From positions 1 through 64,000 of the forward strand of contig JADFNG010000003.1 of the NCBI GenBank assembly GCA_022563505.1: 64,000 nucleotides of DNA, in the 5' to 3' direction. The position numbers and the translations under genes were made by a program. Source of the DNA: Pseudomonadota bacterium (GTDB lineage: Bacteria; Pseudomonadota; Gammaproteobacteria; Steroidobacterales; Woeseiaceae). The notes beneath the pieces are model-generated. The model saw only the letters and a program-made list of their open reading frames with translations. It was not told the DNA's origin and ran no database searches. Shown here in pieces: positions 20,082 to 28,867 of the stretch (position 1 is the stretch's first letter; every line of letters starts with the position of its first letter).

Positions 20082-21557
20082 GTGGCACCACTGCAAAACG
20101 AAATATACGAAAGGGCAAGGCTTGCGAGAGATTCACGCTTTGACGGGCATTTCTATGTGGCCGTTAAAACCACGGGCATCTATTGCCGGCCGATTTGCCC
20201 GGCGAATGCGCCCAAGAGCGAAAATGTCTCCTTTTATCCCAGTGCTGCTGCTGCCAGTGAAGCGGGTTACCGACCGTGCCTGCGCTGCAGGCCAGAGAGC
20301 GCGCCGGGTACTCCGGCATGGAGCGGCACTTCAACCACAGTGCGACGGGGCTTGCGACTGATCTCCACCGGAGCGCTCGATGATGGCAATGTGGAAATGC
20401 TGGCGGACCGGCTGGGTGTGACCAGCCGGCACCTGCGGCGTTTGTTCAGCGCGCACCTGGGCGCATCGCCACTTGCGGTCGCGCATACCCAGCGTTTGCA
20501 CTTCGCGAAGCGACTGATCGACGAGACTCGCATGCCAATGAATCACATCGCAGATGCTGCCGGGTATGGCAGCGTGCGCCGCTTCAATGATGCCTTCAAA
20601 AACACTTACCAACGGACACCGCGCGATCTGCGTTCGTTCCGCGATCGCAAAGAATTGCACGACAGAAATGCAACGCTCACCGTATGCCTGACCTGCCGAA
20701 CACCGTTCAACTGGGCTTCCATGCTGGAGTTTTTCGCGCACAGAGCGATTCCAGGCGTCGAAATGGTGGTTGGGGAGGTCTACAAACGCACGATTTCGAT
20801 GAACGGCGAACAAGGCGTTGTTAGCGTTAGCCCAGGCAACAAAGATGGCTCGCTGGCTTTGACGCTTGATGGTGTGGCGACGGGAAATCTGTTCGAAGTT
20901 GTGCAACGGACGCGCGAAATATTCGATCTCGATGCGCCCGTTGGAGAGATCGAGAAGACGCTGCAGAAAGATCCCGTGCTCGCTGCAATGCTGAAACAGC
21001 AGCAGGGCATTCGCGTGCCGGGTGCCTGGGACGGATTTGAACTGACCGTTCGCGCGATACTGGGGCAGCAAATTTCAGTTGCGGCAGCAACGACGCTGGC
21101 TGGCCGCATTGCGAAGCGATACGGTGAACCTTTGCAGGCTGACACCAAGTCTCATGACACAGGGCTGGCTTTTGTTTTTCCAACGCCGGCCCGTCTGGCG
21201 CGCGCACGATTCAACGACATCGGTCTCGTGCGCAGTCGTACAGCAACGATCCGTTCGCTGTCTGCGGCCGTCATTCGCGGCGACATTGATTTCGATTTTT
21301 CTCAGGATCCGGACGATTTTTGCGACCGGCTCAAAGCGATCAAAGGCATCGGCGACTGGACAGCTCAGTACGTCGCAATGCGGGTTTTGAAACACCCGGA
21401 TGCGTTTCCGACAGCGGATTTGGGCCTTCTAAAAGCGATCGACACACCGCATCGTGTGTCATCCACTACACTGTCTCAGCGAGCTGAGAATTGGCGACCC
21501 TGGCGTGCCTATGCTGCATTGCTCCTGTGGGGCTCTTTATCCGCATCTGGAGGATAA
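20082..21557 (+). CDS. Ada N-terminal/AraC HTH fused to AlkA-type DNA-3-methyladenine glycosylase
   Basis: GIYCRPICPA, CLRCRPE zinc site; AraC HTH; ILGQQISVAAA, IKGIGDWTAQYVAMR. Confidence 0.9.
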   Translation: MAPLQNEIYERARLARDSRFDGHFYVAVKTTGIYCRPICPANAPKSENVSFYPSAAAASEAGYRPCLRCRPESAPGTPAWSGTSTTVRRGLRLISTGALDDGNVEMLADRLGVTSRHLRRLFSAHLGASPLAVAHTQRLHFAKRLIDETRMPMNHIADAAGYGSVRRFNDAFKNTYQRTPRDLRSFRDRKELHDRNATLTVCLTCRTPFNWASMLEFFAHRAIPGVEMVVGEVYKRTISMNGEQGVVSVSPGNKDGSLALTLDGVATGNLFEVVQRTREIFDLDAPVGEIEKTLQKDPVLAAMLKQQQGIRVPGAWDGFELTVRAILGQQISVAAATTLAGRIAKRYGEPLQADTKSHDTGLAFVFPTPARLARARFNDIGLVRSRTATIRSLSAAVIRGDIDFDFSQDPDDFCDRLKAIKGIGDWTAQYVAMRVLKHPDAFPTADLGLLKAIDTPHRVSSTTLSQRAENWRPWRAYAALLLWGSLSASGG

Positions 21558-21561
21558 GACC

Positions 21562-22068
21562 ATGTACTACTGTTTTTTGACCACGCCGATCGGCGATCTG
21601 CTCCTTGCCGGGGACGAACAAGGCCTCTCGCTGGTCGGTTTTCCCGAGGGTTCCATGCGTCGCGAAGCGGAACATGACTGGATCTATTCCGAAAAACCGT
21701 TTGCGGATGCGCGCGCGCAGTTGACTGCTTATTTCGATGGCACGCTCAAAGACTTCGACCTCCCCCTGCAACCCAACGGCACGGAATTTCAGCTGCAGGT
21801 GCTGGACGAACTGCAGAAGATTCCCTATGGGACGACGACGTCCTATGGGGACATCGCGAAACGTATCGGCCGCCCCAAAGCGGTGCGAGCGGTCGGTGCG
21901 GCCAACGGGCGAAACCCCATTCCGATTATCATTCCCTGCCACCGGGTGGTCGGCAGCAGCGGCGACCTGACCGGGTTCAGTGGCGGCTTGCCGACCAAGG
22001 AGGCGCTGTTGCGACTCGAGATGGAGCACAGCCAGTTTCCACATGTCAGCGATGCGCACGTGCAATAA
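21562..22068 (+). CDS. ogt: Methylated-DNA--[protein]-cysteine S-methyltransferase
   Basis: IPIIIPCHRVVGSSGDLTGFSGGL. Confidence 0.93.
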   Translation: MYYCFLTTPIGDLLLAGDEQGLSLVGFPEGSMRREAEHDWIYSEKPFADARAQLTAYFDGTLKDFDLPLQPNGTEFQLQVLDELQKIPYGTTTSYGDIAKRIGRPKAVRAVGAANGRNPIPIIIPCHRVVGSSGDLTGFSGGLPTKEALLRLEMEHSQFPHVSDAHVQ

Positions 22069-22112
22069 CTGGGCTCAGATCCCTTTTGTCGAATATGCAT
22101 CGATTGGCACTT

Positions 22113-22260
22113 CTGCAGGAGCGTGCCCTGACGCGCGACCCAGTCCGCCCAAAACGCCAAAAAGAGAAGCATTGACCGGGTGCGGACTGACCTTCAGTGC
22201 CTTTCCAAATTAGCGCGTGCCGAAATATAGGAGAATCGCACCTGAGAGGCACGCCTACAA
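22113..22260. repeat. Pair of REP-like repeats, opposite orientation
   Basis: ctgcaggagcgtgccctgacgcgcgacc (22113-22140) and gaatcgcacctgagaggcacgcctacaa (22233-22260). Confidence 0.65.
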
Positions 22261-22926
22261 TTCCTGGTTTTGCATGGCCAGCACCACGGCGGAGGGCTCG
22301 ACATCCGCTAACACGCGGTCGTCGGCCTGTAATGTGCCGAGTCGTGTCGTGAGTGGCAACACGCCTGCCCAGATCGGGATCTCGTAATCTTCTTCATTGT
22401 CGTCCGGTGCGCCGCTCGAGATTTTGGCTGAAGCGCTTTCGATTTTTACCGCAATGACCCCGGTCATCTTGATTTCACGCTCATGTGATTTACGCAGTTC
22501 GTCCCAGCGTCCCGGCATGGTGTTCTCGCTGATAAACTTCATGGCCCGCAATTTTCGTTCGCTTCCCTCGACCAGTTCCGGTGTGCCGAAAACAGTAACC
22601 GAGCGATAATTCATCGACGAATTGAACGTCGAACGCGCGAGCACGAGGCCATCCAGCAGGGTTACGTTCAGGCATACCTTGTCTGTTTCTTTCAGTAATT
22701 TGATGATGCGTGCCTTGCGCGCACCGTGCAGAAACACGGTTTCACCATCGCGACCGTAGATCATCGGTACGACGACCGGATTGCCATCCTGGACAAAGGC
22801 GACGTGCGCCATGATTCCTGCATCCAGAATTTCATGCACGATTTTCCGGTCGTAATGGGCCTTCTCGGCCAGTTGCCTGACTTTATTTTGTTTGTCAATC
22901 GAATAGGAATCGGTCACTGGAATCAT
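22255..22926 (-). CDS. Pyridoxamine 5'-phosphate oxidase family / FMN-binding protein
   Basis: HVAFVQDGNPVVVPMIYGRDGETVFLHGARKARI; SVTVFGTPELV. Confidence 0.8.
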   Translation of the reverse strand: MIPVTDSYSIDKQNKVRQLAEKAHYDRKIVHEILDAGIMAHVAFVQDGNPVVVPMIYGRDGETVFLHGARKARIIKLLKETDKVCLNVTLLDGLVLARSTFNSSMNYRSVTVFGTPELVEGSERKLRAMKFISENTMPGRWDELRKSHEREIKMTGVIAVKIESASAKISSGAPDDNEEDYEIPIWAGVLPLTTRLGTLQADDRVLADVEPSAVVLAMQNQEL

Positions 22927-24461
22927 CCATGCAAGAAACGGGGTGCGAGCGTGAGCGCGACGATCGTCACCAGGACAATGGCGATGAGATTCAACACAAA
23001 CCCGGCGCGCGCCATTTTCGGAATGGTCAGTAACCCGGAACCGAAGACAATGGCGTTAGGTGGCGTTGCGACAGGCAGCATGAACGCACAACTGGCGGCA
23101 AGGGTGACCGGTATGGTCAGTAAAATGGGGTTCATGCCGGATTCGATTGCGATGGCGCCCACAACCGGGAGGAACGTTGCGGTGGTTGCGATATTGCTGG
23201 TCAGTTCCGTCAGGAAAATAATCATGATGGCGACAGCAAGCACCAGTGCGGCGATCGGCAACGCGCCCAGTCCTGCCAGGCCGCTGCCGAGCCATGCTGC
23301 AAGACCGGTCTTGCTGACGGCGGCCGCAAGTGTCAGTCCCCCGCCGAATAGCAAGAGAATACTCCAGGGCAATTTCTCAATGTAATGCCACCGAATCAGT
23401 AACGGATCGGAGCGCTCACCGCTGGGAATAAGAAACAGCGAAATGGCTCCTGCCATTGCGATTCCCGAATCGTCCAGTGCACCAAGGCCGGGGAGCTTTA
23501 CCAGCAAAGGTCGCATGATCCAGGTGAGCGCAAGAGCGATAAAGACGATGCCGATTCGTTTCTCCGGGACCGTAATCGGACCCAGTTCGTCTTTCATTCT
23601 CTTGAGCGCTGCACGGCCGTCACCCGATGTGATGAAATCAACCTTGAATACCCAGCGAGTCAATGTGAGCCAGGCCAATGGCAGCATGACGGCGCTCAAT
23701 GGAACGCCGATCATCATCCAGCGTGCAAAATCGATTTCTGTACCATAGGTCTCGAGCATGAAAGCGGCCAACATTGCGTTGGGCGCGGTGCCGACCAACG
23801 TGGACATGCCACCAATGGTCGCTGCATAGGCGACACCGAGAAGCAGTGAGTACTGAAAATCCCGCTTCGCTTTGTCATCCAGTCCCTCGACCGAATCGTG
23901 AATGACCGCGATAATTGATACTGCGATGGGCAGCATCATCATGGTGGTGGACGTATTCATGACCCACATGCTGAGAAATGCACTCGCGAGCATGAATCCG
24001 CCGACCAGTGAGCGGCCACTGCCTCCCGTATGTTGCAAAACCGTCAATGCGATGCGTCGGTGCAAGTCCCAGCGCTGCATGGCGAGTGCAACGATGAAGC
24101 CGCCCAGGAACAGGTAGATGACCTTGTTGGCGAAGGGCGCCGATGTGTCCTGGATGCTGGCAATGCCGAGCAACGGAAATAAAACCAGCGGCAGCAATGC
24201 CGTGACAGCGATAGGCACAGCTTCCGTTGCCCACCAGATGGCCATCCAGGATCCCATCGCCGCCGTGCGCCAGGCAGGCGTCGCCAAGTCGTCGGGTGCT
24301 CCGCTGAATATCATCAGGGCGGCGACCAGAGGTCCCAGCACGAGCCCCACTTTTTGATGGGTGGCTCGGTCCTTGCTGTTGGTATGACTCACGGTCGTCG
24401 CTGCTCCGGGTCGGCTTCTGCTGGCGCGCAAGGATACCGCGTTCCGATGCAGCAAAGCCAA
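22923..24461 (-). CDS. DASS-family (SLC13-like) anion/carboxylate symporter; start may be the internal GTG near 24393
   Basis: Multi-TM; STTMMMLPIAVSI; TLVGTAPNAMLA; FLTELTSNIATTATFLPV; ATPPNAIVFGSG. Confidence 0.9.
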   Translation of the reverse strand: MALLHRNAVSLRASRSRPGAATTVSHTNSKDRATHQKVGLVLGPLVAALMIFSGAPDDLATPAWRTAAMGSWMAIWWATEAVPIAVTALLPLVLFPLLGIASIQDTSAPFANKVIYLFLGGFIVALAMQRWDLHRRIALTVLQHTGGSGRSLVGGFMLASAFLSMWVMNTSTTMMMLPIAVSIIAVIHDSVEGLDDKAKRDFQYSLLLGVAYAATIGGMSTLVGTAPNAMLAAFMLETYGTEIDFARWMMIGVPLSAVMLPLAWLTLTRWVFKVDFITSGDGRAALKRMKDELGPITVPEKRIGIVFIALALTWIMRPLLVKLPGLGALDDSGIAMAGAISLFLIPSGERSDPLLIRWHYIEKLPWSILLLFGGGLTLAAAVSKTGLAAWLGSGLAGLGALPIAALVLAVAIMIIFLTELTSNIATTATFLPVVGAIAIESGMNPILLTIPVTLAASCAFMLPVATPPNAIVFGSGLLTIPKMARAGFVLNLIAIVLVTIVALTLAPRFLHG

Positions 24462-24512
24462 ACAGCAAGTGCAGGGACGGAAGGCGCGATTGGGTGGCGA
24501 TTTGTCTCGATC

Positions 24513-24559
24513 AAGCTACATCTTGTATGCAACTCGCCTTGAGCCACAAGATGTAGTAG
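24513..24559. promoter_or_regulatory. Paired 16-bp operator-like sites resembling NrdR boxes
   Basis: AAGCTACATCTTGTAT and CCACAAGATGTAGTAG, 15-bp gap, 31-bp centre spacing; contains perfect 11-bp inverted repeat CTACATCTTGT/ACAAGATGTAG. Confidence 0.45.
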
Positions 24560-24880
24560 GATGCTGGCCGTACCACACCGGTACGCACGGAGATGAGGTG
24601 TAGGAAAGGCAATACGGGCGTGATCGCCATGCGGGACGCAGGATCTGGTGGACGGGATTGGCGCGATACCTCTCATCGCAACCCTCCGTGCCGACGCACA
24701 GGGTTTGATCTCGATCGAACCTCGCTGCATCAACCAGAACGCGATCACGAGGTAGCGGTACCGATTTGACCGCGTGAGATGAAAAAAGTGGATGTTTTCT
24801 CTCGCGCAAGCATCGAATTGATCGCCGCCGGATACATCGTCTACTTCTTTGCCGCCCAGATTTTGGGCGGCTTTTTTCGT
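24560..24880 (+). ncRNA. Candidate structured RNA/leader ending in intrinsic terminator
   Basis: Hairpins 24569-24585, 24585-24691 (closed by GCACGGAG/CTCCGTGC), 24701-24722, 24755-24773; no credible ORF. Confidence 0.45.
24851..24877 (+). terminator. Rho-independent terminator
   Basis: GCCGCCC-AGATTTT-GGGCGGC-TTTTTT. Confidence 0.85.
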
Positions 24881-24955
24881 TCTGGTCGACGGGTGATTTG
24901 TTGCACGTCCACAGGGGAATGACGAACCCACGTTTGCAGGAGCTTCACGACCGCC

Positions 24956-25285
24956 ATGCTACGCGCAAATGTTCACCTCGCCCTGCATGCGTTGGTGCCC
25001 GCGGTCATCGCGGCGGCGTTCTGGCGCGATAAATTCTGGCGCACCTGGCTGACTCTGGTTGCGACCATGGTCATCGATCTGGATCACCTGCTTGCCGACC
25101 CGGTGTATGATGCGAACCGCTGTAGCATCGGCTTTCATCCTTTGCATTCTTACCCTGCAATCGCGGCTTTTGGCGCGGCGGCGCTCTGGCCACGATTGCG
25201 ATTGATCGCAATGGGGCTCCTGATTCACATGGCATTGGACGGTATTGACTGCGTATGGATTTGTTATGAACAGCCACCTCAATAA
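24956..25285 (+). CDS. DUF6122-like small membrane protein
   Basis: HLALHALVPAVIAAAFWRDKFWRTWLTLVATMVIDLDHLLADPVYD. Confidence 0.7.
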   Translation: MLRANVHLALHALVPAVIAAAFWRDKFWRTWLTLVATMVIDLDHLLADPVYDANRCSIGFHPLHSYPAIAAFGAAALWPRLRLIAMGLLIHMALDGIDCVWICYEQPPQ

Positions 25286-26099
25286 ATTTTCACGCAGCGG
25301 TCTGCTGCTATCCATGCTCGTATTCGCGGCTTGCGCAGCCGGCCCGCGAGAGATGCCGTATCCGGCTTTTATTGAGGCCGATGCGTTGCCGGACGTATTC
25401 ATGGTTGGCTTGCCGGGCATCCGCGCGAAACAGCTGGCGGGGAATCCTGATACACGTCGCTCCAGTAACCGGCTGCTATTGCCGCCGAAGTGGACATTTG
25501 GCACCGGTGCGGCCCCTGACAAGAGTGTCGAGATCTATGTGCTTGCCGGCGAGATTCAGTTGGGAGACTTCAAGCTTGGTCCGGGAGGTTACGCTTACAT
25601 ACCGCCTGGCTCGATGGGATTGCGTATGCAGACCGAAGCTGGCGCATCGCTGTTGTATTTTCTGGACGATGCGAATCCTGCCAGTATCATCCAGACACCC
25701 ATGATCCTGAGTCGCGATATTCTGAATTGGCAGCCGATTTCCGATGACCCGAACGATGTCGGGGTGTCGAGCAAGGAATTACGCTTTGACCCGGGAAGCG
25801 GTGCGCGGACGGAACTATTGCGGATTGAAGCGGGCGCGACCAGGCCGTGGATGCAATCCACCGTGGCGGAGGAGGGCTACCTGCTGGAGGGCAGCTACCA
25901 GCACAGCGAATGCGTTGATGGCAAGATCATTACCGCCCGCTACGCGCCAGGTGGCTACTACCATCGACCAGCCGGTGCCATTAACGGGAGTCTGTCCGGC
26001 GACAGTGCAGCAGTGTGGCTGGTGCGGACGCTGGGCCATGGTACGACGACGGTGGTTGCTGCGTGTACCGCGCAGACTCCTGGCCCGGACTATTCATGA
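25266..26099 (+). CDS. Cupin-like DUF4437-type lipoprotein
   Basis: AACAAGPREM lipobox; VEIYVLAGEIQLGDFKLGPGGYAYIPPGS; second cupin half. Confidence 0.75.
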   Translation: MNSHLNKFSRSGLLLSMLVFAACAAGPREMPYPAFIEADALPDVFMVGLPGIRAKQLAGNPDTRRSSNRLLLPPKWTFGTGAAPDKSVEIYVLAGEIQLGDFKLGPGGYAYIPPGSMGLRMQTEAGASLLYFLDDANPASIIQTPMILSRDILNWQPISDDPNDVGVSSKELRFDPGSGARTELLRIEAGATRPWMQSTVAEEGYLLEGSYQHSECVDGKIITARYAPGGYYHRPAGAINGSLSGDSAAVWLVRTLGHGTTTVVAACTAQTPGPDYS

Positions 26100-26113
26100 A
26101 TTGTCCGGACTGG
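26082..26113. repeat. Short palindrome matching ends of the 27.7 kb MITE
   Basis: ggcccggactattcatgaattgtccggactgg. Confidence 0.65.
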
Positions 26114-26126
26114 TTCGGTTGCGCCG

Positions 26127-26651
26127 CTACCGCTTGATAAATTTCGCAATTCCTGCGCCCAGTTTCATTATTTTTTGCAGCGTTGGCGTCGGCATTTCCC
26201 GAATCTTTTCGTACCATTCGCTGGTCGTTTCCAAGAACTGAAGCATATTCCTGACCCGCTCTTTCGTCGTTTCGTCCGTGCCTTTCTCCGCATCTATTTC
26301 TTCGGCACATTGTCTCAGCATCAACAAGGTTGGATTCAACTCACGCTGTTTGCGTTGCTCGATGATCACGCGAAACAGGTCCCAGACGTCGTGCAGGGAT
26401 TCGAAGTAATCCCGGCGGTCGCCGAGAATATGCGTCATCTTGACCAGGCCATAACTTTGCAGCTCGCGGATACTGGTGCTGACATTGGAGCGTGCGACGG
26501 ACAGCAAATCGACGATCTCGTCGGCATGGAGAGGTTTGGGCGACAGATACAGCAGCGCCTGAATCTGCGCGACGGTCCGATTGGTTCCCCAACGGGTCCC
26601 CATCTCACCCCAATGCAAGACATACTTTTGAACCGCCGGTGACATTTCCAT
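26127..26651 (-). CDS. GbsR/MarR family transcriptional regulator
   Basis: GTRWGTNRTVAQIQALLYLSPKPLHADEIVDLLSVARSNVSTSIRELQSYGLV. Confidence 0.85.
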   Translation of the reverse strand: MEMSPAVQKYVLHWGEMGTRWGTNRTVAQIQALLYLSPKPLHADEIVDLLSVARSNVSTSIRELQSYGLVKMTHILGDRRDYFESLHDVWDLFRVIIEQRKQRELNPTLLMLRQCAEEIDAEKGTDETTKERVRNMLQFLETTSEWYEKIREMPTPTLQKIMKLGAGIAKFIKR

Positions 26652-26704
26652 AGTGTTCTTTCATTTCTGTCAAAACAGAAATCTAGGAAATTACTGCGGT
26701 GGCG

Positions 26705-27703
26705 TCAAGTCCGCGAGCTTGACCCGGAGCGAGCAGGGCTTGTGGCGACCAGGATGGCGCGGCGCGGCGCGGGCCATCCTTCGACGGTTCTTGTGGGATC
26801 TTCAGGATCCAGCGCTGCGTGCAACGATTCGAAAGGCATCCATCGCGTGGAGCGTTGTTCGTCCACCGTCGTCGCCGTGACATCGGCCAGCGTGATATCG
26901 ATATATCCGCTGCGAGCCAGCCACACGGTCAGTTCCGCTATGCTCGGTAGCAACCAGACATTGCGCATCCGTGCATAGCGATTTTCGGGTGTTCTTGCAC
27001 AGGCTTCTTCATTGGGCAGCACCAGTGTTTCCAGCACCAGTTCGCCCCCGGGTTTCAGCGCATCCCGCAACTGCTGTAAATGCGTCAGTGGTGAGCGCTG
27101 GTGATAAAGAACTCCCATCGAGAATACCGTATCGAACGCGCGCATCTGCGCTGGCAGGTCGTGCAGCCTGAGTGGCAGCACATGCACAGGCTGGGGCTCA
27201 ATGAAACTTGCGATGGCCCGATATTGCACGACGTACAGCAGCGTCGGGTCGATACCGATAACCATCCTTGCGCCCTGGCCGCGCATGCGCAGCGCGTAGT
27301 AACCATTGCCACTGCCGACGTCGAGTACCAGGCGATCCTTGAGAGGGCTTATCGCTGCACGCACGCGATCCCACTTGAGATTGGAGCGCCATTCGGCGTC
27401 GATCACGACACCGCCGATATCGAACGGCCCCTTGCGCCACGGTAGCAAACGCAGCAACGCATCCCGGGTGGCGCTTTGCTGGTCGTGATTCAGCTTGAGG
27501 TCAGGCGCTCCGATGGCCGCGGAACCCAGTTCTGCAGCCTGTCGCTGCATCGACGGCAAACTGTCCAGCGCATCGCGCCACTCCCGAAGCTTGCCGTGTG
27601 CGGTATCCGCAATGCGCTCGGCAAGCAATGGTTGCAGTTCCGAGGCCCACGAAGACAGACCTTCTGCATCCAGATCGCCGCGTAATCTTTCGAGCTCAAG
27701 CAT
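26705..27703 (-). CDS. cmoB: tRNA U34 carboxymethyltransferase
   Basis: LPWRKGPFDIGGVVIDAEWRSNLKWDRV; FDTVFSMGVLYHQRSPLTHL; GELVLETLVL. Confidence 0.95.
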   Translation of the reverse strand: MLELERLRGDLDAEGLSSWASELQPLLAERIADTAHGKLREWRDALDSLPSMQRQAAELGSAAIGAPDLKLNHDQQSATRDALLRLLPWRKGPFDIGGVVIDAEWRSNLKWDRVRAAISPLKDRLVLDVGSGNGYYALRMRGQGARMVIGIDPTLLYVVQYRAIASFIEPQPVHVLPLRLHDLPAQMRAFDTVFSMGVLYHQRSPLTHLQQLRDALKPGGELVLETLVLPNEEACARTPENRYARMRNVWLLPSIAELTVWLARSGYIDITLADVTATTVDEQRSTRWMPFESLHAALDPEDPTRTVEGWPAPRRAILVATSPARSGSSSRT

Positions 27704-27705
27704 GC

Positions 27706-27922
27706 CTAGCCCGGACTATCCGCGAATTCACTCGCGCCCTTGCTTGATCTTTGTTTACACAAGGAATTTTCCTCCCTCGGAAATACACACTGATATTCCG
27801 CTCGGTCGGATATTTCCTTGTGCAAACAAATCTCTGCCCGCCCTGAGGGTTGTCGCCAGACAATCCGAGGAAGTACTCCTGGGGTGCAATCATCGCGGTG
27901 ATTCATGAATAGTCCGGGCTAG
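27706..27922. mobile_element. MITE-like hairpin element, ~209 bp, flanked by CTAG
   Basis: ctagcccggactat...atagtccgggctag perfect 14-bp terminal inverted repeat including CTAG both sides; internal repeat tgtttacacaaggaa/ttccttgtgcaaaca. Confidence 0.75.
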
Positions 27923-28644
27923 CGAATCGCCACGAGTGATACGAAATTGAAGTAACGCAGCCAGACACCGACATGCTGGAAACCGGCTGCGAGCATGCGT
28001 GCCTTGTGCGTGGCGACACTTTCCGGCACCAGCACATTCTCGATCGCCTCTCTTTTGCGACTGATTTCCAGTTCGCTATAGGCATGCCGGCGCTTGAAGT
28101 TGTGGTGTAAATCGATCAGCAAGGCCTCAATGCCAGGGTCTTCATCGACAACTTTTTCAGACAGCACGAATACTCCACCGGGCCGCATTCCCTCAGCTAT
28201 TCTCCCTATCATAGGCTGGCGTTCGTCAATCGGCAGAAATTGCAGCGTGTAATTCATCACCACCATCGACGCATTGTCGATCGGCGTGCAGCGCACATCG
28301 TCCGCAACGATGTCGACGGGAATGTCGCTTTTGTCTGCAGCAATGATCTGCTTGCAACGCGACACCATCGCCGGCGCGTTGTCGATTGCGATGATCCTGC
28401 ATCCGCTCACGTCGATTCCCTGGCGCATCGCCAGCGTCGCCGCTGCCAACGAACAACCGAGATCGTAGCAATGGCTGTCCGGCTGGACGTACTGCCGTGC
28501 GAGAGCGCGAATCGCACGGATCGATGCCTCATACCCGGGGATGGAGCGCCGCAGCATGTCCGGGAAGACGTCGACGACCGCTTCGTTGAATTCGAATGTG
28601 CCTGTGCCAGCGTTTTGCTGTGTATAAATTTCATCCCGTGGCAT
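27919..28644 (-). CDS. cmoA: Carboxy-S-adenosyl-L-methionine synthase
   Basis: FEFNEAVVDVFPDMLRRSIPGYEASIRAIRALARQYVQPDSHCYDLGCSLAAATLAMR. Confidence 0.95.
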   Translation of the reverse strand: MPRDEIYTQQNAGTGTFEFNEAVVDVFPDMLRRSIPGYEASIRAIRALARQYVQPDSHCYDLGCSLAAATLAMRQGIDVSGCRIIAIDNAPAMVSRCKQIIAADKSDIPVDIVADDVRCTPIDNASMVVMNYTLQFLPIDERQPMIGRIAEGMRPGGVFVLSEKVVDEDPGIEALLIDLHHNFKRRHAYSELEISRKREAIENVLVPESVATHKARMLAAGFQHVGVWLRYFNFVSLVAIR

Positions 28645-28867
28645 GTGTGTTTCCTGCTGCTTGGTGTTGGCTGTGGTCCATTGCATCTGCTGGATGGGTG
28701 CTCGCATGCAAATTAACAGCAAGATCGCTATATAATCGACGATATTTCCCGATTTTACCTCGTTTTTGAGGTAAATTGGTCGATTGACCGAGAGAATCGC
28801 TGTTTTTCGGGCTTGCTGTCGGGCGCTACTGTGGGACAATCGCGCCAACCGTAGCATGGGACATTCG

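Noticed and set aside
24690-24780. Resemblance to c-di-GMP-I (GEMM) riboswitch: ACGCACAGGG ... GGTAGCGG-TACCGAT
   Set aside because: The intervening conserved GGGACGCAAAGCC segment and expected P1/P2 layout are missing at this place; similarity may be chance. Only a cmscan can decide, so it is not called.
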